Assembly: GCA_965224215.1 (NCBI GenBank)
Contig: CBDCYS010000051.1
Span: 62,001 to 126,000 of the forward strand
Length of the DNA stretch: 64,000 nt
Source: CBDCYS01 sp965224215
Lineage (GTDB): Bacteria > Acidobacteriota > Terriglobia > Bryobacterales > UBA6623
Direction of reading: 5' to 3'
Below the pieces are notes generated by a model. It saw only the letters and a program-made list of their open reading frames with translations, made no database searches and had not been told where the DNA came from. Below are positions 55,316 through 63,488 of this stretch, piece after piece. Each line of letters starts with the position of its first letter. Position 1 is the stretch's first letter. A program made the position numbers and the translations under genes.

Positions 55316-56036
55316 ATCTCGTCAGCCGTTCGCCAGCCAGCGATCATACCAGACCACGATCCGCAAGTAAGACGACCTTCACGTTGCGCCGTTGTTGTCC
55401 AATTCCAGTAGCGCCGGGCTCGAAGAGACCTGCGGCCTTTTCGCCGGCCACACCCGTCGGGTGTCGGGTCCGAAAACCTGCAGGTCTCTTCGAGCTCTGC
55501 GCTGATATGGTGTGACCTGTCAAGTTTGCGCGCACGACTGCTGTCGCGCGGAGCCTCAACTCCGCGTTGGCCAACGAACGAGGACAAGAAGAACAGCCTG
55601 TGGAAGAGAGCGTTTACGACGATGGATCCATCTGATATTCGCGGGTTCTCGCCAGAGTAGTCTGCGTCGTGGAGCTGCCTCACTCTACGGACGAAGGTCG
55701 TTCAACCGAGCGCTTCCTTGACGAAGGTCGCTCCATCAAGCGCTTCTTAGCGCAGTCGAGGGTTCTCCTGGCAGGCTCAGTTTCCAGTCAGCCGTCCTCC
55801 TTGTCCTACCTTGTGAGGCTGCCGCCCGAAGCCGGCAACCAAAATCGTTATCGCTACCGCTTGCTGGCAGCTCATCGTCCTCGGCAGCTAGCCATCGTCC
55901 TCGGCAGCTAGCCATCGCCCTCGTATAAGGTGCCTCTTGGCGGCCGGACGGGTTCTGTCAAGGGCGCGGGTTACCGCGGCGAAGCGTACCCTTGACAGGT
56001 TTCGGCCGGTCGCCTACGACGTCAATCGAGGGCGAT
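55316..56036. other. Repeat-rich intergenic region
   Basis: About 720 bases upstream of dut hold no gene. It contains an inverted REP pair (55408-55433 and 55480-55504), a direct doublet CTCGGCAGCTAGCCATCG (from 55880 and 55900) and an inverted repeat TGTCAAGGG/CCCTTGACA near 55957-55998. Confidence 0.55.
55408..55504. repeat. Inverted pair of REP unit GCAGGTCTCTTCGAGC
   Basis: The arms 55408-55433 (minus) and 55480-55504 (plus) are the same unit as at 38354 and 38487. Between them is a second stem, CACCCGTCGGGTG. The pair could fold into a long hairpin. Confidence 0.8.
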
Positions 56037-56252
56037 GGCGGTCTCCCTGGCGGTCTCCCTGGCGGTCTCCCTGGCGGTCTCCCTGGCGGTCTCCCTGGCG
56101 GTCTCCCTGGCGGTCTCCCTGGCGGTCTCCCTGGCGGTCTCCCTGGCGGTCTCCCTGGCGGTCTCCCTGGCGGTCTCCCTGGCGGTCTCCCTGGCGGTCT
56201 CCCTGGCGGTCTCCCTGGCGGTCTCCCTGGCGGTCTCCCTGGCGGTCTCCTT
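56037..56252 (+). repeat. 12-bp tandem repeat GGCGGTCTCCCT, 17 perfect units
   Basis: Seventeen identical 12-bp units run from 56037 to 56240 and an 18th has one mismatch. Two degenerate 15-bp units with CTCCCTGTCGGCCGT follow to 56280. No spacers are present. All six frames stay open because the period is a multiple of three, so open frames over it are not evidence of coding. It lies at the 3' side of the IS110 transposase gene. The perfect identity points to recent expansion. Confidence 0.97.
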
Positions 56253-56285
56253 GTCGGCCGTCTCCCTGTCGGCCGTCTCGAGCGT

Positions 56286-57453
56286 TCAGCAAGCATTCAA
56301 TCCCTGTTTCTCCTGTTGTGTTTGGGTCTGTTCGGTCACGATTGCCCAGATGAATCCCTGCAGTTCCCGCGCGATCGCGGTCACGACGACATTCGCGTGT
56401 TTGCCGTTGTTGCGCAGCTTGCGAAAGCGACCGCAAAGCCGCACCTGCGCCTTCCAGGCGATCGCTTGGACTGGGGGCGACGCCTTCTCGGCACGGCGTT
56501 GAATCAGCCGCGAGCGGCGTGCCGGGAAGCGATACGCCCAGGAGCATTCGACCAGCAGACGGCGAGCTTCCTCGTTGCCTGCTTTGGTGATCGCGCCTTG
56601 ACGGCGTCGCGCTCCGCTCGTGTTCTCCGATGAAGTCACACCGACGAAACCCATCAGCTCGCGCGGGGAGTCGAAGCGTGTGAGATCGCCCAGCTCGGCC
56701 AGCAACGTCATCCCCGCCAGCCAGTCCACGCCCCGCAGCGCCGTCAACGCCTGCGCTGGCCCTCCCAGGCTCCAGCCTTCCAGCTGATCATGCAACTGCT
56801 GCTCGAGGCAAGCCGTTCGGCTTTGCGCCTGGCGTATCGCCTCGGCGTATTCTTCGTAGGCGATCTGCGAGGCCGGCTGCTCAAAGCGTTGCGTCTCGAG
56901 CCAGCGAAAGTGCGCTTGCGTCCAATTCTTGCGCCCGGGGAAACGCTTGTCGTGGCGCAGCAGCATAGCTCCGAGGCGTTGACGAAGTTGTTTGTCGATG
57001 AGTTTGCAGTCGCCGCGCGCGCGGCTCAGATCGCGGATCGCTTCGTGTTCCGGAGAGGGCGTCCAGACCGTGCTGAGCTCGCCGGCGCCATCGAGCCGAG
57101 CCAGGGTCAGCGCGTCGCGCCGATCGGTCTTGACGCGATCGCCGGATTTGCGCGGGGTCAGCGACGGCGCGACCAGGTCGCCATCGTGTTCGGTGTCACG
57201 AATCTGCCGGCAAATGCCGTAGCCACAGGGGCCGGCTTCGTAGCAGTAGTGCAGCCTCTGACCAGACGGGGCGAGTGCGGAAATCAAGCGACGAATGGCT
57301 TCAGGCCGGTTGTCGATCTTGCCGTAGAAATGCGCCTCGCCCCGCCGCGGCGACAGCGACCGAGATACTGTTTTTGTGAACGTCCATCCCGACGTATTTG
57401 TCGTAACTGTTGCACTTGTTCATCTCTTTGTTGAACTCGCTAGACTCTTTCAT
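56286..57453 (-). pseudogene. IS110-family transposase, frameshifted
   Basis: The N-terminal frame starts at 57453 behind AGGAGG and reads DKYVGMDVHKNSISVAVAAA (RuvC-like DEDD domain). Near 57335-57345, in a run of four G, the frame should pass to GEAHFYGKIDNRPEAIRRL; the written frame goes to a stop instead. The rest (57287-56286) has ERGDRV-type DEDD residues in SGDRVKTDRRDALTLARL and the Tnp20 domain LTALRGVDWLAGMTLLAELG with the Ser in SSENTSGARRRQG. Correcting one base gives about 388 residues. IS110 elements use a bridge RNA from their non-coding end; its location here was not resolved. Confidence 0.85.
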
Positions 57454-57684
57454 GACCTGTCCTCCTCGATGCGGCTCTGCGCATCTGTTTGAAGCGTAAC
57501 CCGCGACTCTCGCGGTTGGACAGGTCACTCCATCTTCTCTACGGCTTTGCCAGTGATGCTCCCACAGACAACATGAATCCTTACGAACGGATTGCGGACC
57601 AGAGTTCTAGCCTGAGTCTAGCGCAGCCGTACTCACGATCAGGGGGCGGTTTGTCGATCAAAAGGTGAGCACCGGGAACCAGAT

Positions 57685-58749
57685 ATGATCTCGATCCAGA
57701 AGCACATGCACGACCAGAAGGACATGCACGATCAGAAGGACATGCACGACCAGAAGCACACGCACGACACGCTGAGCGCAACCGCAACGCGCGAAGCCTA
57801 CCAAAAACTCCTCGATGGGGTACTCAAAACGACGGCCGACCACATGCCTTCGGCCGACGACGAGTCCCACGAAAGCTTTTCCGATGATCTGGTGCAACTA
57901 GTGGGACGGCTCAAGACGCAAGAAAGCGCTCAGGGCATCGAGGCTTCATCGGAGGCGATTGTAGCGCGGCTGGCCTCGCAATGGGGCCTCGTTGAAAACC
58001 ACATTGTCTGGCGCGAACGAGAACTCACCGGCATCATCTCCCTGCTGGCCGAGACCGCTGGCCGCTTGGATCATTCCAACAAGAGCTTCTACGCGAACCT
58101 CGGCCAGACGGTAAAGACACTCGAAGATATCGGCAAAATCGGCGACATCTCGGTTTTGCGCAAAGCTCTTTCCGACAATGTCAGGAGGCTCAAGAACACT
58201 GTGACGAGCCAAGAGGCCGTCGCTAGCGAAGCTTTGGCGGGCATGAAAGACACCCTGGAAACAGCGAAGACCAGTGTCAAGGGAACAGGCCGCCTGGTCA
58301 GCTCGGAGGCGCTCGATAGCCTGCCGGGCCGCCGCCACGCCGAGCAGTTTATTAGTGAGCTGATCGGCAAGGAACGTCCGTTCTCGCTTGGCGTTGTGCG
58401 GGTCGATGGAACCGATCGCGTTGCGCGGCGTTACGGGGATGCGTCGGCCAAACGGGTGCTTCAGCAGTTCAGCGAAAAACTCAGCGATCACGTCTCGCAA
58501 CAGGTCTATCCGTACCGCTGGACAGCCAATGCTTTCGTGGTCGTTAGCGGCCAACTGCCCGAAGCAGATCTGAGAAGTGAGCTTTCGGAGTTCCTGCGGA
58601 AATCCGGGGCCGGCCCGTTCGAGGTCGACGAGAAGTCCGGGCGCACCGCTTCAACCGATGCTCACTCGGTAGTCCACCGAATCAAAGCGGGGCTTGCGGC
58701 CGACAAAGTCTACAAACTGATCGAGGGATTCTGCCACTCGGCCGCCTGA
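57685..58749 (+). CDS. Degenerate GGDEF-domain protein with His-rich repeat
   Basis: This 354-residue protein begins with a His/Asp repeat (HMHDQKDMHDQKDMHD), encoded by about three 18-bp repeats near 57704-57760. A coiled-coil region follows (about 60-215). The C-terminal part (about 220-340) resembles a GGDEF domain: SLPGRRHAEQFISELIGKER, PFSLGVVRVDGTDRVARRYG and AKRVLQQFSEKLSDHVSQQ. The GGDEF signature is replaced by RWTANAFVVV, so no diguanylate cyclase activity is expected. It may sense or bind a ligand. The His repeat could bind metal; this is a guess. Confidence 0.75.
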   Translation: MISIQKHMHDQKDMHDQKDMHDQKHTHDTLSATATREAYQKLLDGVLKTTADHMPSADDESHESFSDDLVQLVGRLKTQESAQGIEASSEAIVARLASQWGLVENHIVWRERELTGIISLLAETAGRLDHSNKSFYANLGQTVKTLEDIGKIGDISVLRKALSDNVRRLKNTVTSQEAVASEALAGMKDTLETAKTSVKGTGRLVSSEALDSLPGRRHAEQFISELIGKERPFSLGVVRVDGTDRVARRYGDASAKRVLQQFSEKLSDHVSQQVYPYRWTANAFVVVSGQLPEADLRSELSEFLRKSGAGPFEVDEKSGRTASTDAHSVVHRIKAGLAADKVYKLIEGFCHSAA

Positions 58750-59071
58750 TTGGGGCGCGAGAGGAGGGCGACTCTCAGCCCAGGCGGCGTAAGGCTGCCG
58801 GCGTGGCGCACGCATTCTCCCGTGCCGTGCCGCTTTTCTTGCGTGCCGTGCCACCATTCTTGGTGACATGATGGCGATCGCTCTGGCCCGATCCGGCGTC
58901 GGCGTGTAACGGCGGCTGTCTGCCTCAACCCGAAAGAGTGAGGGATTTCTTGAGGCATTTGAATCTGAGGCGTGTTGAAGATGCCGGATGCCGCGCGCCG
59001 TCGCTTCCTCTGCATGTGGTGGCTGCCTCGCGGCCCTGTGATACTATGGCCTTGAACTCTCCAGAGCACAA
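58750..59071. other. Intergenic, no gene recognised
   Basis: About 320 bases. A short direct doublet GTGCCGTGCCGCTTTTCTTG / GTGCCGTGCCACCATTCTTG (from 58820) is visible. The rest looks ordinary and should hold the promoter of the PQQ-propeller gene. Confidence 0.5.
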
Positions 59072-60373
59072 ATGCGAAAACTGACCTGGTTTCTGACCAT
59101 TTTCCTATTGGTTTCGGTCGGTCTCGGTGCGTCTGACCCGAGCGTGAATTGGCCCCAATGGCGCGGGCCGCATGCAAATGGCACGAGCACGACCGCCAAA
59201 GATCTTCCGGTCACTTGGAACGAGACCGAAAACGTCGCGTGGCGCGTCAAGCTGCCGAGCTGGAGCGCGGCCACGCCGATCATTTGGGAAGATGTCGTAC
59301 TCGTCACTTCCGCCGGAGAAGGCTTCGGCGCTCGCGGCTCCGGTTCGAACGATTCGTTGCTGTTGCTGGCGGTCAACCGCGACGACGGCTCGATTCTCTG
59401 GACGAAGCAAATGGGCAGCGGCAACCGCTTCGTCCAGAAGCAAAACCTAGCTTCACCATCACCGGTCACCGACGGACACCACATCTGGGTGATGACCGGC
59501 ACCGGCATACTGACTTGTTTCGATTTCAAAGGTAACCAGCTTTGGCAGCGGGATATTCAGAAGGACTACGGCCGTTTTGGGCTCAATCACGGGTACGCCT
59601 CATCCCCTCTGCTTTTCGAGGACCGGCTTTACATTCAGGTGCTCCACGGAATGACGACCGACGACCCTTCCTACGTTTTCGCCGTGGATCGGGCGAGCGG
59701 CAAAACGCGATGGAAAGTGAATCGCCCAACCGACGCGCGTAGCGAATCTCCCGATGACTACTCGACTCCCTTGATTGCCGACGTTGAGGGCAAGAAGCAG
59801 TTGGTTGTCTCTGGCGGCGACTACGTAACGGGCCACGACTTGGACAGCGGCAAAGAGCTTTGGCGCATGGGCGGATTTAATCCCACCGGCGATGGGTACT
59901 ATCGCACGATTGCGTCGTCGATACTGCTCGACGGCGTGGTCTACACCACGAGCACCCGGGGGCGGCCTTTCATCGCTTTTCGAGCAGGCGGTTCTGGAGA
60001 TATCAGCAAGACGAATCTGGTTTGGCGGAACAACCTGGGCTCCGATGTCCCGACACCGACAACGGACGGGAAACGCATCTACGTTCTGGGGGACAAAGGT
60101 ATCGTCGTTGCACTGGACGCCAAATCGGGCAAGGCGCTTTGGGGCCGCCAGCGGATCGAGCCCGGCATCTATAGCTCCTCGCCAACGCTAGCCGACGGGA
60201 AGATCTACGCTACAAGCGAAGATGGAACGACAACGGTTTTGCAAGCGGGCGACGAATTCAAGATCCTGGCGACGAACAAGCTGGATAGCCACACTTTGGC
60301 GAGTCCAGCAGCAGCCGGGAATCAGCTTTTCATCCGAACGGCGGATTATCTTTACTGTTTGCAGAAGCAGTGA
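59072..60373 (+). CDS. Secreted PQQ-binding-like beta-propeller protein
   Basis: This 433-residue protein has signal peptide LTWFLTIFLLVSVGLGASDP and about seven PQQ-type beta-propeller blades (NWPQWRGPHANGTSTTAKDL, GSILWTKQMGSGNRFVQKQN, GNQLWQRDIQKDYGRFGLNH, GKELWRMGGFNPTGDGYYRT and others). It resembles the outer-membrane-assembly/BamB-like and quinoprotein-like proteins common in Acidobacteriota and Planctomycetes. No catalytic dehydrogenase residues are assigned. Start: ATG at 59072; no strong SD. Confidence 0.9.
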   Translation: MRKLTWFLTIFLLVSVGLGASDPSVNWPQWRGPHANGTSTTAKDLPVTWNETENVAWRVKLPSWSAATPIIWEDVVLVTSAGEGFGARGSGSNDSLLLLAVNRDDGSILWTKQMGSGNRFVQKQNLASPSPVTDGHHIWVMTGTGILTCFDFKGNQLWQRDIQKDYGRFGLNHGYASSPLLFEDRLYIQVLHGMTTDDPSYVFAVDRASGKTRWKVNRPTDARSESPDDYSTPLIADVEGKKQLVVSGGDYVTGHDLDSGKELWRMGGFNPTGDGYYRTIASSILLDGVVYTTSTRGRPFIAFRAGGSGDISKTNLVWRNNLGSDVPTPTTDGKRIYVLGDKGIVVALDAKSGKALWGRQRIEPGIYSSSPTLADGKIYATSEDGTTTVLQAGDEFKILATNKLDSHTLASPAAAGNQLFIRTADYLYCLQKQ

Positions 60374-60431
60374 GGGTATAAGTTCTTGCCCCAGCTATGA
60401 GATAATACGAATCCTCCCTGGAGACCTTGTT

Positions 60432-60683
60432 ATGTCGGAGATCCGTCTAGGTGACATCATCGACGACCACTGCACGAAGTGCCGTATGCTGACGAACCAT
60501 TCCATCATGGCGATCGTGAACGGAGAGGCCGCCAAGGTGCAATGCCGCACCTGTTATCACGAACACAACTTCCGGCACGGCAAGGGCGGTACGAAAAAGA
60601 AGTCCACAAAGAAGGCCGATCTGTTCGATGCCGTGCTCTCCAAAGTTAAGGGCGACTCCCCACTTGATCCACCTCTCGACTAG
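60432..60683 (+). CDS. Small double-CxxC protein, possible zinc ribbon
   Basis: This 83-residue protein has two CxxC pairs (HCTKCRM and QCRTCYHEHNF) about 30 residues apart, suggesting a zinc ribbon, then a Lys-rich stretch GGTKKKSTKKADLF. The start MSEIRLGDIIDDHCTKC looks conserved in related Acidobacteriota by memory. It follows the propeller gene by 58 bases. No function is known; nucleic-acid or ribosome binding is possible. GGAG lies nine bases before the ATG. Confidence 0.8.
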   Translation: MSEIRLGDIIDDHCTKCRMLTNHSIMAIVNGEAAKVQCRTCYHEHNFRHGKGGTKKKSTKKADLFDAVLSKVKGDSPLDPPLD

Positions 60684-60798
60684 CGGCGGGCGATAGCCGA
60701 CTTTCTCGCTTCGTGACGAGGCAAATTGCTGCCTGAAAGGCCTCTCAGTACAGGCTCTTGGATTCAAGGTTTCGATTGGACTCACTTTTGCGCGCATC

Positions 60799-63195
60799 TT
60801 ATCGAGTTGCAATCGGCGCTCCCAGCAACTCGTCCGGAATCCCAAAGGCGTCGACGAGGCCTACGGCGTCGGGTCTCAGATCGGCACAGAGCTTGTTGAC
60901 TTGCGTACGGATGGCCTTCGACTTGCCGCTCGAGAGATACCCACTTTCCAGGAACCAGCCGCGATCGGCTTCGATCCGGGAAAGCGCGAAAAGCCTGCAG
61001 AGCGTTTGTAGAGGGACTCGCAAAGATCGGGGCTCACCTGCACGCGGCTCGGATGACTCGGGCTCGGATGACTCGGGCTTGGATGACTCGGGCTTGCACG
61101 CCTCGACTGCGCCAATGAACTGTTCCAGCACAACTCGCTCGACATGCGCCTGAGATGTTGAGAGCAAGTGATCCTGGCAGTCGTTGAAGGCGTGGTAGGA
61201 ATCCTGACCCTCCTGAATACGATGTCTGAGCCGGGCTGCCACCGAACGCAGCAGGCTCTCCTCGCGGTAACGGAACGCCGCTAGGTGAAATTCCGCATCC
61301 AGCAGGTGACTTTCATCCGTGAGCCTGGTGACCACCGGGTTCAGCTCCGCTAGGGCCGTGCCCGCCCGCCGGCCAAGATACTTCAGCAGCGTGAATGGCC
61401 GCAAATCCTCGAATTGGCGCCGATATTCGGTCAACAGGCCCTTAGCTACCAGCAGCATCAACACCGTATTGTCGCCCTCGAACGTGGCGAAAATATCGGT
61501 ATCGGCCTTGAGCGCGGCAAAGCGGTTGACGGCTAAGTAGCCTTGTCCGCCACAGCACTGGCGCGCTGTCTGAAGAGTCTCGATATTGTTCTTGGTGCTG
61601 TAGGCTTTCAGGCCCGCGGCGAGCGCTTCGACCTCGCGCTCGTCCTGTTCGGAGCGTTCCGCAAATCGGCTTGCCAGATGCCTTAGCGCGAAGTGCAGGG
61701 CGAAGCTCGCGGCCAACGGTGGCATCAGCCGGCGCTGATGAGAGCGATAGTCGAGGAGGCGGAATTCTTGCCCGCCTTCGGGGCCGAACTGGCGTCGCTT
61801 TTCTCCATAACGAATGGCGATGGCAAGCCCGGATTTGCTGGCGCTCAATGCGCCCAGGGCGATACTGACGCGGCCGGCCACCAGGGCGCCGAGCATGGTG
61901 AAGAAACGCCGCGAGGGACTGGGAATGCTGCTTGAGTACTCGCCCTCCACGCTGACGTCGGCAAAGCGGTTGAGCAAGTTCTCGCGAGGGACGCGCACAT
62001 GGTCAAACCAGATGCGGCCGTTGTCGACACCGTTGAGTCCAAGTTTTTCTCCGCAATCCTCGATCCGAACCCCGTCGCGGACCTGACCGTCTTTGCCCCG
62101 GATCGGGACGAGCAGAGCGTGGACTCCGTGTCGTTCGCCTCCGACGAAAAGCTGCGCGAACACCGTCGCAATTCGGCCGTGGCAGGCAGCATTTCCGATG
62201 TATTCCTTACGGGCTGACTCGCTGGGCGTGATAATCTCAAACACTTCCGACTCGGGACGGTAATGCGCCTCGGTTTCAATGTCATAAACATTGGAGCCAT
62301 GTCCTAGTTCGGTCATCGCGAAGCAGCCCGGCAGTTCAAGCGTCCCGGTCTCGGTGATGTAGCGGCGGTGGTGGCGCTCGGTTCCCAGCATCATGATGCT
62401 TCCACCGAAAAGGCCGAATTGAACTCCGAACTTGATGAGCAAGCTCAGATCGTGGAATGCCAAGGTTTCGAACGCGGCGAGAAACTGGCCCGTGTTGCCG
62501 GCTCCGCCGTAAGCTACGGGGAAATTGAGAGCGCCAAAACCTTGGTCGGCCAGCACCCGGCACCAGCGAATGACCTGCTCCCTGTAGGAGGCAGTGCCGA
62601 GGCCATGCACGTACTGAAATCTCGGCTGGCGGAGCACGTCCTTTACCCGTTGGCGAACTTCTTGATGCGGGCTGTCGAGGAGCCTTGCCAGCGCATCGGA
62701 ATCGACGCCGGGCGAGGCAAGGTCGTCAGGAGGGGGCGGGTGCTGCGCTAGAAGCCGATCGGAAACTTCGGCGCCGACAACGCCAAGGCTTTCTTCGATC
62801 TCGGCCAGCGCCTCGCGTAATTCCGCTTTCGGCTGCTCCTGCCCGCCGCTGGCGGCTTTGACCAACTCCATTCCAAGATCAACCAGCGAGCGGCGCTGGT
62901 CAGCAGGCAAGTCCGAGCCTAAAGCGCGGATCGTCTGCAACAGTGACTGAAGCTGGCTTGGTGTCGGTGGGGCTTCCGGGCGCAGCCAAGACTGAAGTGC
63001 TTCCAGCGCACCCTCCCGAGGCCAAGACTGCTCCTCCAATCTTGCTTGGATGCTTTCGAGTTCAGCTGCTGTCAATTCCCCATCCGCCCAGGCGACATAC
63101 AGCAACGGCAGAAACGGCACGGCCGCGGAGTGGGCGGAAAGTTGACTAGCGTCGACAGGTTTTGCGGTTGGCTCCGACTCGGCCGGTTTTGTCAT
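60799..63195 (-). CDS. Acyl-CoA dehydrogenase with N-terminal TerB-like domain
   Basis: This 798-residue protein is a fusion. Residues about 30-145 form a TerB-like helical domain with LLYVAWADGELTAAELESIQ. The acyl-CoA dehydrogenase/oxidase part (about 190-640) has GFGALNFPVAYGGAGNTGQF, LPGCFAMTELGHGSNVYDIE, EKLGLNGVDNGRIWFDHVRV and TARQCCGGQGYLAVNRFAAL. A C-terminal acyl-CoA-oxidase-like domain with a Pro/Glu/Ser repeat (KPESSKPESSEPESSEP) follows. It would oxidise long acyl-CoA with FAD. TerB-like domains are otherwise known from stress and tellurite systems. It is intact and on the opposite strand to its neighbours. Confidence 0.9.
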   Translation of the reverse strand: MTKPAESEPTAKPVDASQLSAHSAAVPFLPLLYVAWADGELTAAELESIQARLEEQSWPREGALEALQSWLRPEAPPTPSQLQSLLQTIRALGSDLPADQRRSLVDLGMELVKAASGGQEQPKAELREALAEIEESLGVVGAEVSDRLLAQHPPPPDDLASPGVDSDALARLLDSPHQEVRQRVKDVLRQPRFQYVHGLGTASYREQVIRWCRVLADQGFGALNFPVAYGGAGNTGQFLAAFETLAFHDLSLLIKFGVQFGLFGGSIMMLGTERHHRRYITETGTLELPGCFAMTELGHGSNVYDIETEAHYRPESEVFEIITPSESARKEYIGNAACHGRIATVFAQLFVGGERHGVHALLVPIRGKDGQVRDGVRIEDCGEKLGLNGVDNGRIWFDHVRVPRENLLNRFADVSVEGEYSSSIPSPSRRFFTMLGALVAGRVSIALGALSASKSGLAIAIRYGEKRRQFGPEGGQEFRLLDYRSHQRRLMPPLAASFALHFALRHLASRFAERSEQDEREVEALAAGLKAYSTKNNIETLQTARQCCGGQGYLAVNRFAALKADTDIFATFEGDNTVLMLLVAKGLLTEYRRQFEDLRPFTLLKYLGRRAGTALAELNPVVTRLTDESHLLDAEFHLAAFRYREESLLRSVAARLRHRIQEGQDSYHAFNDCQDHLLSTSQAHVERVVLEQFIGAVEACKPESSKPESSEPESSEPRAGEPRSLRVPLQTLCRLFALSRIEADRGWFLESGYLSSGKSKAIRTQVNKLCADLRPDAVGLVDAFGIPDELLGAPIATR

Positions 63196-63293
63196 AAGAG
63201 AGGAGTGCCCTAGACAGGAGTGCCCTTTTGGCTGGACATGCGTTGGGGCGGCGGACCTTTTTTGCAGCTTCTTTGACTCTTATCTGAATCGAC

Positions 63294-63333
63294 CATCCCG
63301 AAATCCCATCCCGAAATCACCCATCCCGAAATC
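63294..63333. repeat. Short direct repeat CATCCCGAAATC, three copies
   Basis: Three copies of CATCCCGAAATC lie in about 40 bases, in the short gap upstream of the acyl-CoA dehydrogenase gene. Confidence 0.8.
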
Positions 63334-63488
63334 AAAGGATACATCGGCGGGGCGCCCAAGGTCAGCGATCGGCGGAAGGCGGGTGCTTCGGGATACCGGT
63401 ACGCGGATGCGCTGCCGGTGAAGCGTGCGAATAACCGGGAGCTACCTGATGGGTGGGCGCGCTGCAAAACGCTCTGCAACGTCGCGGA

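Noticed and set aside
56037..56280. Possible CRISPR array
   Set aside because: The units are contiguous 12-bp repeats without spacers, and no cas genes are present.
55937..56633. Long open frames across the tandem repeat
   Set aside because: The period is a multiple of three, so every frame stays open; none has a ribosome site or non-repeat domain.
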